A stretch of DNA of 29,056 nucleotides, from positions 1 through 29,056 of the IMG/VR virus record IMGVR_UViG_3300033149_004223; one strand, 5' to 3'. A program made the translations under genes and the position numbers. The notes under the pieces are model-generated. The model searched no databases. It was given only the letters and a program-made list of their open reading frames with translations, and was not told the origin of the DNA. This DNA is from a virus. Shown here one piece after another: positions 1 to 8,015 of this stretch. The stretch's first letter is position 1. Each line of letters starts with the position of its first letter.

Positions 1-748
1 TGGCATCTTCCTTGAGCTGAAACGAGCCGAGATTGTAGCCCACCCAGTGGCTTGCTTTGTTCGAGTATCTTGACAGCGGCCGTCCTTCGCGGGCTGAAAA
101 GAAGAGCTCTCGGTTCTCATTAACCCCAAAAACCCAGTTGTGAGCCAGGTCTGCAAGTTTTTTCAGCGCGTCCTTGAGGCTCGATCTATCAAACTTTACG
201 TGTTGAATCCTGTAGCCCACCGGCATAAGGCGGTCCGAGAAGAACAGAATATCCTCCTGGGCGAGATATTTTGCTGCAAGGTCTTTAACTACTACCTCTA
301 CACCACAGCTTTGATATTCTTCCTCGACGATAAACTTATCCAGAATGTCAAAATGCCCACGGCCCTGGTATCGGAAGCTCTTCCAGGTCGTGTCAAGACG
401 TGGAAGATCAGTTATCCGGCCACTGAACCAGGGCTGCTCTGTGTGCATAAGGTGAATATCTATCCTGTCGCCTTGCCTGATCCGCAGGTTCTCTGGCGCT
501 GTATTTGTTTGAATTGTGAAACTGCCACAGCCGCTTTCTAAGAATTCAAATTCAACGCTCTCTATTGGATTCTCATCCTGATCGCTGGAATATATTGCCT
601 TGAGCGCATTAGTATGAGGCTCATAGGCTCGCACCTCCAGCCCGAACCGGCCTTCAGCATAAAAACGGGGAGCAGTATAGCTCAGTATTTCGCTGAACCT
701 GGTTTCTTCGTTAAATCGATATGCACCGAATTGACTAACATCCGGCAT
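1..748 (-). CDS. Tail hub/baseplate-like protein (partial, runs off the window)
   Basis: An open minus-strand frame of 249 codons starts at ATG 748 and continues past base 1 without a stop, so only the N-terminal part is present. The start overlaps the stop of the upstream Dit-like gene (TAATG), which indicates translational coupling. The protein begins MPDVSQFGAYRFNEE and is soluble and beta-rich; a region reading GDRIDIHLMHTEQPWFSGRI is typical of phage hub or late-control-D type tail proteins that close the tail tube and carry the tip. Its position directly after the tape-measure and Dit-like genes is where siphophages place the hub or tail-associated protein. The family is assigned mainly from gene order; the missing C-terminus could hold an enzymatic domain. 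Confidence 0.6.
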   Translation of the reverse strand, partial: MPDVSQFGAYRFNEETRFSEILSYTAPRFYAEGRFGLEVRAYEPHTNALKAIYSSDQDENPIESVEFEFLESGCGSFTIQTNTAPENLRIRQGDRIDIHLMHTEQPWFSGRITDLPRLDTTWKSFRYQGRGHFDILDKFIVEEEYQSCGVEVVVKDLAAKYLAQEDILFFSDRLMPVGYRIQHVKFDRSSLKDALKKLADLAHNWVFGVNENRELFFSAREGRPLSRYSNKASHWVGYNLGSFQLKEDA

Positions 749-1524
749 TACAAAAACCTCCTCGGCGCTGAAAGCGTAATTGTGCCGCCCGTTGGCCCGG
801 TATATACAATCGTATTATCGCCTGGCAGAACCCGCAAAAACGCACCGCTGAAGTAACGTATGGTGTTTTCGCTGTTGCGCTCTACTGTGCCGTCCTTGGC
901 GTCTATGATCAGTTTATCGCCATCACCGAGCAGTGGGTCCGTGTAGCGGCATAAATTGTCACTGTCGGTTTCATTCTTGATAGTAAAATCCGCCCATGCA
1001 GCCGTTGGATCGCATTGGATCCGGAGAGGCGAGGGGACATTGCCATTGTTTGTGAAAACGATGCTCTGCGGGCTGGCGGTAATGCTCACCGCTCCTGGCG
1101 AATCGTCGGACGTTGAATACCAAAAAGGATCTGGACATTCGAGCTCAATGTCAATTTCAACGCTCTTGTATGCAAGACCTTGTTTGAAACGCTTGGACCG
1201 GAACCTGCTTACATGAGAAACGTTGATGTAATACCCGCTCTCCCATGAGAAGCGATACGGGTTTCCATTATTATGCAGCGCTTTTGTGAGATCATCCAGA
1301 AACGTCTTGAGTGCGGCTTGTGAGGCGGCATGATAGGCACCCTGCACACGGACCTTTCTGGGCTTGATACCTCTGTCGCTTACCTCTGTACCGCCGTGTA
1401 TTCCGAACCGATCCAGGATCTTTGAGCGGGAGCTAAAATCCCTGTCATTCCAGGTATGAAGATCAAAATCGCCCGGAAAAGTATAGAAGACATTACTATT
1501 TTGATCTGTGAGTATCAGGCTCAA
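748..1524 (-). CDS. Distal tail (Dit-like) protein
   Basis: This encodes a 258-residue protein. The start is TTG 1524, which overlaps the tape-measure stop (TTGA), with GAGGAG a few bases upstream. The sequence starts with a beta-rich N-terminal half containing phrases such as RVQGAYHAASQAALKTFLDDL and ECPDPFWYS. That pattern (N-terminal ring domain, then the peptide around PDPFWY) is common in siphophage distal tail proteins, which form the ring joining the tail tube to the hub. Length and position between tape measure and hub agree. There is no sheath gene nearby, consistent with a non-contractile tail. An alternative is another baseplate ring component. Confidence 0.65.
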   Translation of the reverse strand: MSLILTDQNSNVFYTFPGDFDLHTWNDRDFSSRSKILDRFGIHGGTEVSDRGIKPRKVRVQGAYHAASQAALKTFLDDLTKALHNNGNPYRFSWESGYYINVSHVSRFRSKRFKQGLAYKSVEIDIELECPDPFWYSTSDDSPGAVSITASPQSIVFTNNGNVPSPLRIQCDPTAAWADFTIKNETDSDNLCRYTDPLLGDGDKLIIDAKDGTVERNSENTIRYFSGAFLRVLPGDNTIVYTGPTGGTITLSAPRRFL

Positions 1525-4205
1525 CTCAACGCTCCTCGTACAGCATCTTCAACAGATATTCCAATGCCTTCGCGGATCTCGTCCAGATCCGCATCGAGCT
1601 TTACGTCGCCGTGAAAGTCCATTTGCACATAGACATGAATTTCGGGCTCACTGCGCAGTGGACCTAAAGCAGGCACCACAGGCCGGGACGTCGCCTCCGG
1701 CATGACAACAGGAACGATCTCTCCCAAAATCGCCCGCGCTTCCCTTCGGCGGCGGGGCGACAGTGGTACAACCGCCTCCGGGCCTTCTTCGGCAATGAGG
1801 TGATAGGTAGGCTTCGTCTCGATGCCGCCCGCAGCAAAGGGAGCACCTACACTACCCTGTGCGGCTGTGGCGACGCTGGACATCGCTGCCATGACGCCCG
1901 CGGTAACGCCTGACATTGTGCCCATTGCAGCGGTGAAGGCAGCAGCACCGGCTTCGGCTGAGCCCCCGCCCGTGGCAATGGATGTGAGCATTGCAGCAGG
2001 TGCAGCAGCAGCCGCAATGCTTGTCATGCTTGCTACGGTGGTGGCAGTAATACCTGCCATCACTTTTTTCTGAATTGCCGCAAAGATCAGCTTTTGTGCA
2101 GCAATCTGCACCAGGGTTGAAATGGCCTGCCTTAGCATAGACTTAAAAAGTTCCTTGGCAGCGTCCTTGGCGCTCTTCGCGCCTGTGACGACGGCGGTGA
2201 ATGACGAGCCTATCTGGTGAGTTACGGTGGCCATAGCCTCGCCAATGTCCTGCCACACATTGACAGCCCCCTGCCGGATCTCCTGCCATGTGAGACCCCA
2301 GGATTCACGAAGAGCGTCCATGACCTCGTGCTGTTTCGTGAAACGCTCTTCGTCAAGCCTGGCCATCTCTGCCTGTCGCCACTCGTTTATCAGAGCCTCG
2401 GCATCTGCCTGGCCCCGAAGGGCCTGACGGTATTCCTCGGCCTGCTTTTCGATCAGGGATTTGCGAAACTCGTAGTCATCAACACCAAACTCGCGGAGTG
2501 TATCGTGCATCTCGCGGTAGGCGTTGAGACGGTCGGCCATGAAGCGCTTTTGCTCCTCAACTTCCTTCTGAGCTTGCTCTTTTCTGCGTTGTGCAGCCTC
2601 ATCTTCTATGGCCAGCTTCTCCCGGATATATTGTAGGTCCAGCTCCGTCGTGTCCTTGCCGGCCTTCCGGTATACATCTACGGCGTGTTTGTACCAGCGA
2701 TCGAGCTGCCAGATCTTGAAATCCGTGGCACTCAATGTGGCACGCTTGACCCGCTCCATCACCTGCGCGTGCAGGGCCTCGTATTCCTTCGACGCACCAG
2801 CATCAATTGTAGGGGTCTTTGGTTTTGGGGGTGTTTCGGGCGTGGGCGTGGTGCCAGTGGGCGTGGTGCTGGGGGCCAGTTTGGCTTTGTTGATTATCTT
2901 ATCGATCTCATCTGCAATCGCTTTCGCCTTAGCGGTAAATGACTTTGGGTCAATAATTTTCATCCGGACAAAGGGCTTGCCGAGTTCATCTCTTTTTGAC
3001 TTGATTTCTTCGAGCTTCTTGGCGAGTTCATCGGCGTTCATGGTCGCAAATTCGGACCACTTGATATTCCCTTTGAGGACCTCGTTGACGCCCTCAAGCA
3101 TGTTTTTTCCAACGCCGATTAGATGGAGGATGCCAATACCTGCAACTGCACCTTTTTTGCCCATCATGATGGCGCCGACAATACCGATATTCCGCACCCA
3201 ACCAGGAAGAGACTTGTAGCTATCCCAAAGCGCATTCGCCTCTTTTTTGATAGAGGGCCATATATCATTTATTGTATCCGCCGTCTTTCCGGCGCCCAAT
3301 ACAATTGCCTTGAACCACCCTAATGTTTTTATTGCTACCTCTTGCGCCCATTTATCAAGCTTTCCTGTTCTTTTTAGCTCATCAAGCTTTGAAATAATGT
3401 TTGACAGCCCGGTCTCCAGAGCCTTCATAACGCCCGACCGCATCACCAGGCGCTGAAATTCTTTCCAATAGGATTTCAAGCTTTCAACCAGACCAACCCA
3501 GGTGTTCTGGATCCTGGCGCTCTGGCCGCCGTATCTCTCGGCCATACCCTCAAGCAGGGCCTGGATCGCCCGGCTCGCGTCAATGCCCTGGGCGCCGATA
3601 TTACCCAATTGTTCGCCGGTCAGACCGAGCTTTTCCTTAAGGATCTCCATAGCTGGGATCCCTCTATCTGTTAGCTGCATCAATTCTTCAGCTGAAACCT
3701 TTCCTTTGGTTGCCATTTGCCCTAAAGCCCTGGCAATGCCTTCCAGGGTGTCGGCCTTCCCTCCCAGGGCGCTGGTGGCATCGACCAAGATTGTCATGTC
3801 TTTTGTGGTCGGCTTCAGGCCCATTGCTCGCATCATGATGAAGCTTTGAATGGCCTTCTCGGTATTAATAGGCATCTTGAGCGCCCAGGCGTTTAGCCTC
3901 TCAAACCATTCGTCGCCATGCCCTTTGGTGATAGTGTCAAGGGAGATCCGCATCTGGTCCATACCGGATGCGGTATCAACAAAGCTGGTTGCGAGCCTCT
4001 GCAGGCCATAGCCCGCTGCCAATCCCACCAGAGCCCCCTTAAGGCTGAAAACCTGGCTGGTGACCCGCTTGAAGGCAGCTTCGGACTGGTCGGCCATGCG
4101 CTTCATCCGCGTGGTCGCCTGCTTGGCGAATGAGGCTATTTCCTTGGCAGCCCTTCTGCCCGATGCCTCAATGATGATCTCTAATTTGTTTCGTGTACTC
4201 GGCAT
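1521..4205 (-). CDS. Tape measure protein
   Basis: This 894-residue protein is the longest in the tail cluster, as expected for the tape measure that sets tail length and is ejected into the host during infection. The N-terminus is helical and basic (IIEASGRRAAKEIASFAKQA) and is followed by the typical tape-measure segment DTASGMDQMRISLDTITKG. A Pro/Thr-rich linker lies near residue 440-460 (repeats of TPT and PKP), followed by a long charged coiled coil (about residues 490-620). Two hydrophobic stretches are visible: one near residues 340-365 and an Ala-rich one near residues 710-790. It starts at ATG 4205, inside the frameshift extension of the chaperone gene, and ends overlapping the Dit-like start. 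The opposite-strand frames here are shadows of its biased codons. Confidence 0.93.
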   Translation of the reverse strand: MPSTRNKLEIIIEASGRRAAKEIASFAKQATTRMKRMADQSEAAFKRVTSQVFSLKGALVGLAAGYGLQRLATSFVDTASGMDQMRISLDTITKGHGDEWFERLNAWALKMPINTEKAIQSFIMMRAMGLKPTTKDMTILVDATSALGGKADTLEGIARALGQMATKGKVSAEELMQLTDRGIPAMEILKEKLGLTGEQLGNIGAQGIDASRAIQALLEGMAERYGGQSARIQNTWVGLVESLKSYWKEFQRLVMRSGVMKALETGLSNIISKLDELKRTGKLDKWAQEVAIKTLGWFKAIVLGAGKTADTINDIWPSIKKEANALWDSYKSLPGWVRNIGIVGAIMMGKKGAVAGIGILHLIGVGKNMLEGVNEVLKGNIKWSEFATMNADELAKKLEEIKSKRDELGKPFVRMKIIDPKSFTAKAKAIADEIDKIINKAKLAPSTTPTGTTPTPETPPKPKTPTIDAGASKEYEALHAQVMERVKRATLSATDFKIWQLDRWYKHAVDVYRKAGKDTTELDLQYIREKLAIEDEAAQRRKEQAQKEVEEQKRFMADRLNAYREMHDTLREFGVDDYEFRKSLIEKQAEEYRQALRGQADAEALINEWRQAEMARLDEERFTKQHEVMDALRESWGLTWQEIRQGAVNVWQDIGEAMATVTHQIGSSFTAVVTGAKSAKDAAKELFKSMLRQAISTLVQIAAQKLIFAAIQKKVMAGITATTVASMTSIAAAAAPAAMLTSIATGGGSAEAGAAAFTAAMGTMSGVTAGVMAAMSSVATAAQGSVGAPFAAGGIETKPTYHLIAEEGPEAVVPLSPRRRREARAILGEIVPVVMPEATSRPVVPALGPLRSEPEIHVYVQMDFHGDVKLDADLDEIREGIGISVEDAVRGALS

Positions 4206-4407
4206 AAGCTATGCTCACCGCTTCGATCATTTCGAGTAGCCTATTCGGCTGGTCATAGAGCCCACCAGCGTGGGGCAGCACGTTCATCTGAGCCCAATTC
4301 CAGAGCTGGAACGCCTCTCTTGCCGTTTCGTCATACTCTGCACTCGGACATACGTGGTATTCTGTCCCATCCCGCCTGTAGAGCGGGGGTCCCCAATCTT
4401 TTCTTAT
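4168..4407 (-). CDS. Tail chaperone frameshift extension (gpT-like)
   Basis: This is a 79-codon open frame in the -1 register relative to the upstream chaperone gene, beginning right at its stop and ending with TGA inside the tape-measure gene. It has no usable start: the first ATG lies at codon 41 and lacks a ribosome-binding site. It is therefore best read as the C-terminal part of a fused product of about 199 residues made by -1 ribosomal slippage. The peptide is rich in aromatic and acidic residues (QLWNWAQMNVL). In lambda-like and many other long-tailed phages the equivalent G-T fusion binds the tape measure and recruits tail tube protein. Size, place and overlap with the tape measure all agree. 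Confidence 0.75.
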   Translation of the reverse strand: MRKDWGPPLYRRDGTEYHVCPSAEYDETAREAFQLWNWAQMNVLPHAGGLYDQPNRLLEMIEAVSIAYAEYTKQIRDHH

Positions 4408-4766
4408 TTTGGGACATCGCCTTTGCTCCTGGAGGCCTTTTTCTTCGCACTCTTCGCAGGAGTGGAGCCGTCCTCGGAACCATTCTCCTGCGACTCGTAT
4501 AAGTTTTTTACTGTGTCCTCGCCCAGGAAGGTAAGCTGCCCTATCTTTACGAAAAGGCTCATCGTCTGTGCTGGCGTAAGGTCGTCAAATGACGATGTAT
4601 CCACACCAATCATCTCAAATACCTTCATCATTTCCTCGTCACGCTTGAAAACATCCTCGATCTCCGGCACCTTCTGGATATCCACGCCGTCTTCTTTCAG
4701 CCTGCGCAGCTCACCCCGGGTCAGCCCGCGTATCTCGATATTATGTGCTCCGATTGTGACTTTCAT
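4404..4766 (-). CDS. Tail assembly chaperone (gpG-like)
   Basis: This 120-residue protein starts at ATG 4766 after the ribosome-binding site AAGGAGG. It begins MKVTIGAHNIEIRGLTRGEL, resembling small tail chaperones with a short beta N-terminus and helical body, and ends in a Lys/Ser-rich tail (KSAKKKASRSKG). It sits between the tail tube and tape-measure genes, the invariant place for this function. The last codons form a slippery heptamer, so a minority fused product is expected. The short form would be made in excess and hold the tape measure soluble during tail assembly. Confidence 0.8.
   Translation of the reverse strand: MKVTIGAHNIEIRGLTRGELRRLKEDGVDIQKVPEIEDVFKRDEEMMKVFEMIGVDTSSFDDLTPAQTMSLFVKIGQLTFLGEDTVKNLYESQENGSEDGSTPAKSAKKKASRSKGDVPK
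4407..4413 (-). promoter_or_regulatory. -1 ribosomal frameshift slippery site
   Basis: The minus strand reads C CCA AAA followed at once by TAA, an X XXY YYZ heptamer in the zero frame. A shift of -1 avoids the stop and enters the 79-codon extension. Just downstream, CCCGC and GCGGG (8-nt loop) can form a stem in the mRNA, which could stimulate slippage. The heptamer is seen directly; its activity is inferred from conserved frameshifting in tail chaperone genes. Confidence 0.75.
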
Positions 4767-4775
4767 AGCCCCTCC

Positions 4776-5702
4776 TTAGGTGAATTGCAGACTAATTTCG
4801 TCATCGCCGCTGTTTCTCTTTAGCTCGCACTCCATCTCCTGGATGGCGATCCCATCGCGCTCCCCCGGCTTCATACCTATGATTTGCACCTTCGGCGCCG
4901 AGATGGTGCAGATATTGCCAGCCGTAGCGCCAACCTGGGCGCTTAAAGCCACCAGGCTCCCGGCCTCCCAGAGTTGCCACCAGTCTTTGGTGCTCACAAG
5001 CACGTCCTCTGGATCCAGGGTCAGTTTCGGCTCCCGGCCGGTGATTATGGCGCTCACATAGCCCTGTGGCGCATTCGCGCTCGGCCTGAGCACAACATTG
5101 TTCGCAATATCGATCGAGAGGTTCTCAATGATTGCAGTATAAGCATCGAGCGTGAAATTGGCGCTTTTAAACGCGGGTGGAGACGTAGACTGATATGTGA
5201 CGCCTGCAAGGAGATTGAGGTCGGCATCGCTGATATTGGTGCCCGTAAACTCGAAGTGAAAGACTCCAGGCTCGCCCGCTTTGAGGTCCAGCTTCCAGGT
5301 ACCGCGGCAGCCAGCCACCTCGTATTTCTTTCCGTCCACAAACCAGCCAATGGTCAGGCTGGGTACTCCAGTGGATGCCGGATCATAGGTGACACTCGTA
5401 TTCGCAACGATGGTCTCTGCCATGCTACAGGCCCGCAGCAGTTTTCCGAATTCCGGTGGCGTACCTGCCTCGCCAGAGCCTTTCAGTCCCACATCAAAGC
5501 TGACCTTGGCCTGCATTGATCCTGGTACCTTAGAGAAAGGCGAAAGCGAACTGGATGCTGCCGGCCTTTCTGTCATCTTAACCTCGGGCTCATAAGAGAC
5601 GTTGCTTGCCAGCAGCACGTCAGCCGCAGCCAGGGTCTCTGGCGTCCCTTCCGTGGCCTCTTCCTTGACTGCTATTTGTAGTCGTTTCCAAATTAGTGAC
5701 AT
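4776..5702 (-). CDS. Major tail tube protein
   Basis: This 308-residue protein starts at ATG 5702 after a strong ribosome-binding site (AGGAGG). The N-terminus reads MSLIWKRLQIAVKEEATEGT, a pattern common in siphophage tube subunits (a basic strand, then KEE..GTPE). The rest is beta-rich with many Gly, Thr and Asn residues and no membrane segments. A size near 300 residues and the position upstream of the chaperone and tape-measure genes fit the protein that polymerises into the tail tube. There is no neighbouring sheath gene of the Mu gpL type, so the tail is most likely non-contractile, as in B3- and D3112-like transposable phages. Confidence 0.82.
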   Translation of the reverse strand: MSLIWKRLQIAVKEEATEGTPETLAAADVLLASNVSYEPEVKMTERPAASSSLSPFSKVPGSMQAKVSFDVGLKGSGEAGTPPEFGKLLRACSMAETIVANTSVTYDPASTGVPSLTIGWFVDGKKYEVAGCRGTWKLDLKAGEPGVFHFEFTGTNISDADLNLLAGVTYQSTSPPAFKSANFTLDAYTAIIENLSIDIANNVVLRPSANAPQGYVSAIITGREPKLTLDPEDVLVSTKDWWQLWEAGSLVALSAQVGATAGNICTISAPKVQIIGMKPGERDGIAIQEMECELKRNSGDDEISLQFT

Positions 5703-5720
5703 AACTTTAACCTCCTAAGT

Positions 5721-6179
5721 CTAAGTTGATGGGTACAACAGGGCCTGCGCGGTTTCATACTCTGCGCTGTAGATAGAAATACCTCTGCTGAACCACACGG
5801 GTACTTCCCTTAGCAGGTCAATGGGAAAAATTTCCAAAGAGAGCATTGACCCGAACAATTTGTCCCGTATGGCGTTCAGCATGGCATATGTGCCCGGGTT
5901 TTTGGCGCCGCCCCGCCTGGCTTCCTCTTCTGCGCGCAGGCTTTTGTCACAAACGAAAAGAACGTAACTCATCTTTTCGATCTTTCTGGCGCCGTGTTCG
6001 GTATATTGCGAGCCACCATAGACAACATATATTGCCGGAAAAAGCCGGACCAGGCGGTTGATATCCTCCTCGCTTTCCAGCTCGCCCTGGTACGATTTGA
6101 TCACGCGGACACCCAGGCTCGCTTTCAGGGGCTGAAGCTCATTGACAATTGCGTCTTCTATTTGCTGTATTGTGTACAT
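5721..6179 (-). CDS. Mu gp37-like (DUF1834) tail-completion protein
   Basis: This 152-residue protein begins MYTIQQIEDAIVNELQPLK and contains LFPAIYVVYGG, features of the DUF1834/Mu gp37 group, which lies next to gp36-like connectors and is thought to act at the head-tail junction or as tail terminator. The start ATG 6179 has only a weak purine run (GAGACAAACGAG) upstream, because that DNA consists of the 9-bp repeat array described separately. Translation may therefore depend on coupling or on the GAG motif within the repeat. Its gene neighbours (DUF1320 upstream, tail tube downstream) support the assignment. Confidence 0.75.
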   Translation of the reverse strand: MYTIQQIEDAIVNELQPLKASLGVRVIKSYQGELESEEDINRLVRLFPAIYVVYGGSQYTEHGARKIEKMSYVLFVCDKSLRAEEEARRGGAKNPGTYAMLNAIRDKLFGSMLSLEIFPIDLLREVPVWFSRGISIYSAEYETAQALLYPST

Positions 6180-6180
6180 T

Positions 6181-6296
6181 CTCGTTTGTCTCGTCTGTCT
6201 GGTCTGCCTGGTTTATCTCGTCTGTCTCGTCTGTCTGGTTTTTGGTCAACCAAATGACAGGATCAACCAGATAGACGAAATAGACCAAATCAGAAC
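6181..6296. repeat. 9-bp tandem repeats with inverted copies
   Basis: Bases 6181-6243 are seven consecutive 9-mers close to CTCGTCTGT or CTGGTTTGT. Bases about 6258-6296 carry the same unit family in the reverse orientation (GATAGACGAAATAGACC), so the transcript could fold into a long imperfect hairpin. The array fills the whole space between the gp36-like and gp37-like genes and takes over the stop region of one and the ribosome-binding region of the other. Related 9-mers occur at 14,990-15,018. Confidence 0.85.
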
Positions 6297-6715
6297 CCGC
6301 TCATTTTATCCCTGGTGAAGATCCGGTCGTTCTGGTCGATATCCACGCTATTGCCCGTGGTCTCTGGGGCTGGCGTGGCCGCACCCAGGCTGACCTGGCC
6401 ACTTGCCACCTTCTCCAGAAACCGGACAGCATTCTTGTACCGCTCTAGCCTATTCTCAGGCACACTGTCGGCCCGGCGCGAATAGAGATTGTAGACCGAG
6501 ATATCCACGCTGATCTTCCGGATCATGCCCGGGACCGGCTCAAGCGGAACCGAGTAGCGGCCCTGGCAATACGCGTCGATCGTGGCATCAGCATCGGAGA
6601 TCGCCCTTGTGACCACATCTGTATCCACCGAGCCAACGCCCTCATCATCAGTCAACTGGATGAGAGTGTCCTCATCCAGTTGCTGAAGTATGTCATCCTG
6701 CGTGCAATAGGGCAT
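6290..6715 (-). CDS. Mu gp36-like (DUF1320) head-tail connector
   Basis: This 141-residue protein begins MPYCTQDDILQQLDEDTLIQ and contains ISDADATIDAYCQGRYSVPL, a hallmark of DUF1320 proteins (Mu gp36), and later the helical stretch NRLERYKNAVRFLEKVASG. These are small helical adaptor proteins at the portal side of the head-tail interface. It lies between the capsid gene and the gp37-like gene, the standard Mu order. The C-terminal codons and stop run into the inverted 9-bp repeat units. The family call is confident; the structural role is inherited from the family. Confidence 0.88.
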   Translation of the reverse strand: MPYCTQDDILQQLDEDTLIQLTDDEGVGSVDTDVVTRAISDADATIDAYCQGRYSVPLEPVPGMIRKISVDISVYNLYSRRADSVPENRLERYKNAVRFLEKVASGQVSLGAATPAPETTGNSVDIDQNDRIFTRDKMSGF

Positions 6716-6718
6716 CTT

Positions 6719-6886
6719 TTAGCCTTCCTTTTTGCCTTTCTTTCCAGTCTTGACTTCCTCGAACCTCTTGTCTTCCAAGAGCTCTCGGGCCAGGTCGTCG
6801 GGGTAGCCTTTTGTTTCCCCTTTGATATGTTTCCCCTTGATGGTATTCACGTAATCCTGTGGGCCTAAAAATTTCAGCGTCTTCAT
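6719..6886 (-). CDS. Small conserved-position head protein, unknown function
   Basis: This encodes about 55 residues, starting MKTLKFLGPQDYVNTIKG. I chose ATG 6886 because GGAGG lies nine bases upstream; a longer frame from ATG 6919 has no such site and starts inside that leader. The protein is basic with a Lys/Gly-rich C-terminus (KTGKKGKKEG). It sits between the major capsid and gp36-like genes, where B3-like phages often carry a small unassigned protein. No known domain is recognised. Confidence 0.6.
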   Translation of the reverse strand: MKTLKFLGPQDYVNTIKGKHIKGETKGYPDDLARELLEDKRFEEVKTGKKGKKEG

Positions 6887-6959
6887 TTGCTTGGTCCTCC
6901 ATTTGGTCTTGCGGGGCACACATCCGGCGCCCCGCCTCAGTTAAAAAGCGAAAAGCCGA

Positions 6960-7955
6960 TTAGGTCGTATGGGTGTCGTAGAAGAGGTACCCCATATCAC
7001 GACCGGTCAGCTTCACGTCTACGTCCATGAATGCCTCGATTCTGTCCGAATGAATATCCTCCACCCTCCATTTCCTCACGCCCACAGGCATGGCATCTGA
7101 GGGAGCCTGCTGGATCAGACCGCGCAGCTCCGAGCGGACCCACCTGAAGATGCACCCTGCGGTGGGCTGTTTCGGCCCTACCACGCGGGGAGCATAGAGC
7201 AAAAGCCCGGAGCCTTTGCCTGCATTTGTCTCCCAGATGGCAGCCGGGGTGAAATCGTCGCCCGCTGCGGTCTCCTCGGCTGTGGAATAGACCGCACCCC
7301 CGACGAGGCAGCGGTCAAGGTCGAACATGGAGGCGAGGAGGTCCTTGGTGACCACACCACGCTCGGTATATTTGATCTTTTCCAGAACCGCATCGTCCTG
7401 TCGGATGTTGCTATAGGTGGTTGCGTCGATGATCAGTACGTTGGGCCTGTGCCCGGTATTGGAGAGCACCGTGCGGATTCCTTTCTCCACGTCCTCAATG
7501 AACGTGCTGGAGCTGCCCGCGGTCCACCCGCCTGCTGCGTCCTCAGAGTTGTCCCAATTGGCTGCTGTCATAAGTATCGATGCGACCAGCCTCTCCAGCC
7601 TCAAGAGTATTTTGTTGACGCAGTATTCCGTTGCGTCCTGATCGGGCTTGAGAGGGGCGTCCGCATTTTCCCTCACCTCATCGGGCACATCATCGTGCCA
7701 GGCCCATTCCTCGCAGTGATAAGTATCGGTCGTGACAGGGTACCCTCCACCGCGGCTGGCGCTTCCCGGAGCACGCATGGCGGCCTCGTCCCTGAACCAG
7801 GCCCCTTTGCGGAACTTGAAGTATTTGTCGCTCTTCTTGGCCACCTTCAAAATGGAAAGGGCCTGGAGAGCGATGAACTCCGCGTTTTTATAGCGCATCG
7901 CGAAGTTGCTCAGAGGCGCGTCAATGTGAACGTCTTTAGCTGTTGGTTGTGGCAT
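6960..7955 (-). CDS. Major capsid protein
   Basis: This 331-residue protein starts at ATG 7955 after an excellent ribosome-binding site (AGGAGGG). The sequence fits the HK97-fold major head protein of B3-like transposable phages: an N-terminal LSNFAMRYKNAEFIA, a GGGYPVTTDTYHCEEWAWHD segment, a middle helix LRLERLVASILMTAANW, and the stretch RPNVLIIDATTYSNI before the P-domain core. It follows the protease/scaffold and decoration genes, the normal assembly order. It differs from the Mu gpT type in sequence feel, consistent with the siphophage-type tail module downstream. There is no sign of truncation. Confidence 0.87.
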   Translation of the reverse strand: MPQPTAKDVHIDAPLSNFAMRYKNAEFIALQALSILKVAKKSDKYFKFRKGAWFRDEAAMRAPGSASRGGGYPVTTDTYHCEEWAWHDDVPDEVRENADAPLKPDQDATEYCVNKILLRLERLVASILMTAANWDNSEDAAGGWTAGSSSTFIEDVEKGIRTVLSNTGHRPNVLIIDATTYSNIRQDDAVLEKIKYTERGVVTKDLLASMFDLDRCLVGGAVYSTAEETAAGDDFTPAAIWETNAGKGSGLLLYAPRVVGPKQPTAGCIFRWVRSELRGLIQQAPSDAMPVGVRKWRVEDIHSDRIEAFMDVDVKLTGRDMGYLFYDTHTT

Positions 7956-8015
7956 CTTCTTTCCCTCCTTTTAAAGATTTATGGGGGGAGGCTCCAAGGC
8001 CTCTCCCTGATCGTT

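Noticed and set aside
2608-3219. A plus-strand frame of 203 codons within the tape-measure gene
   Set aside because: Its composition is that of reverse codons of the Lys/Glu- and Pro/Thr-rich tape measure; the opposite strand is plainly coding.
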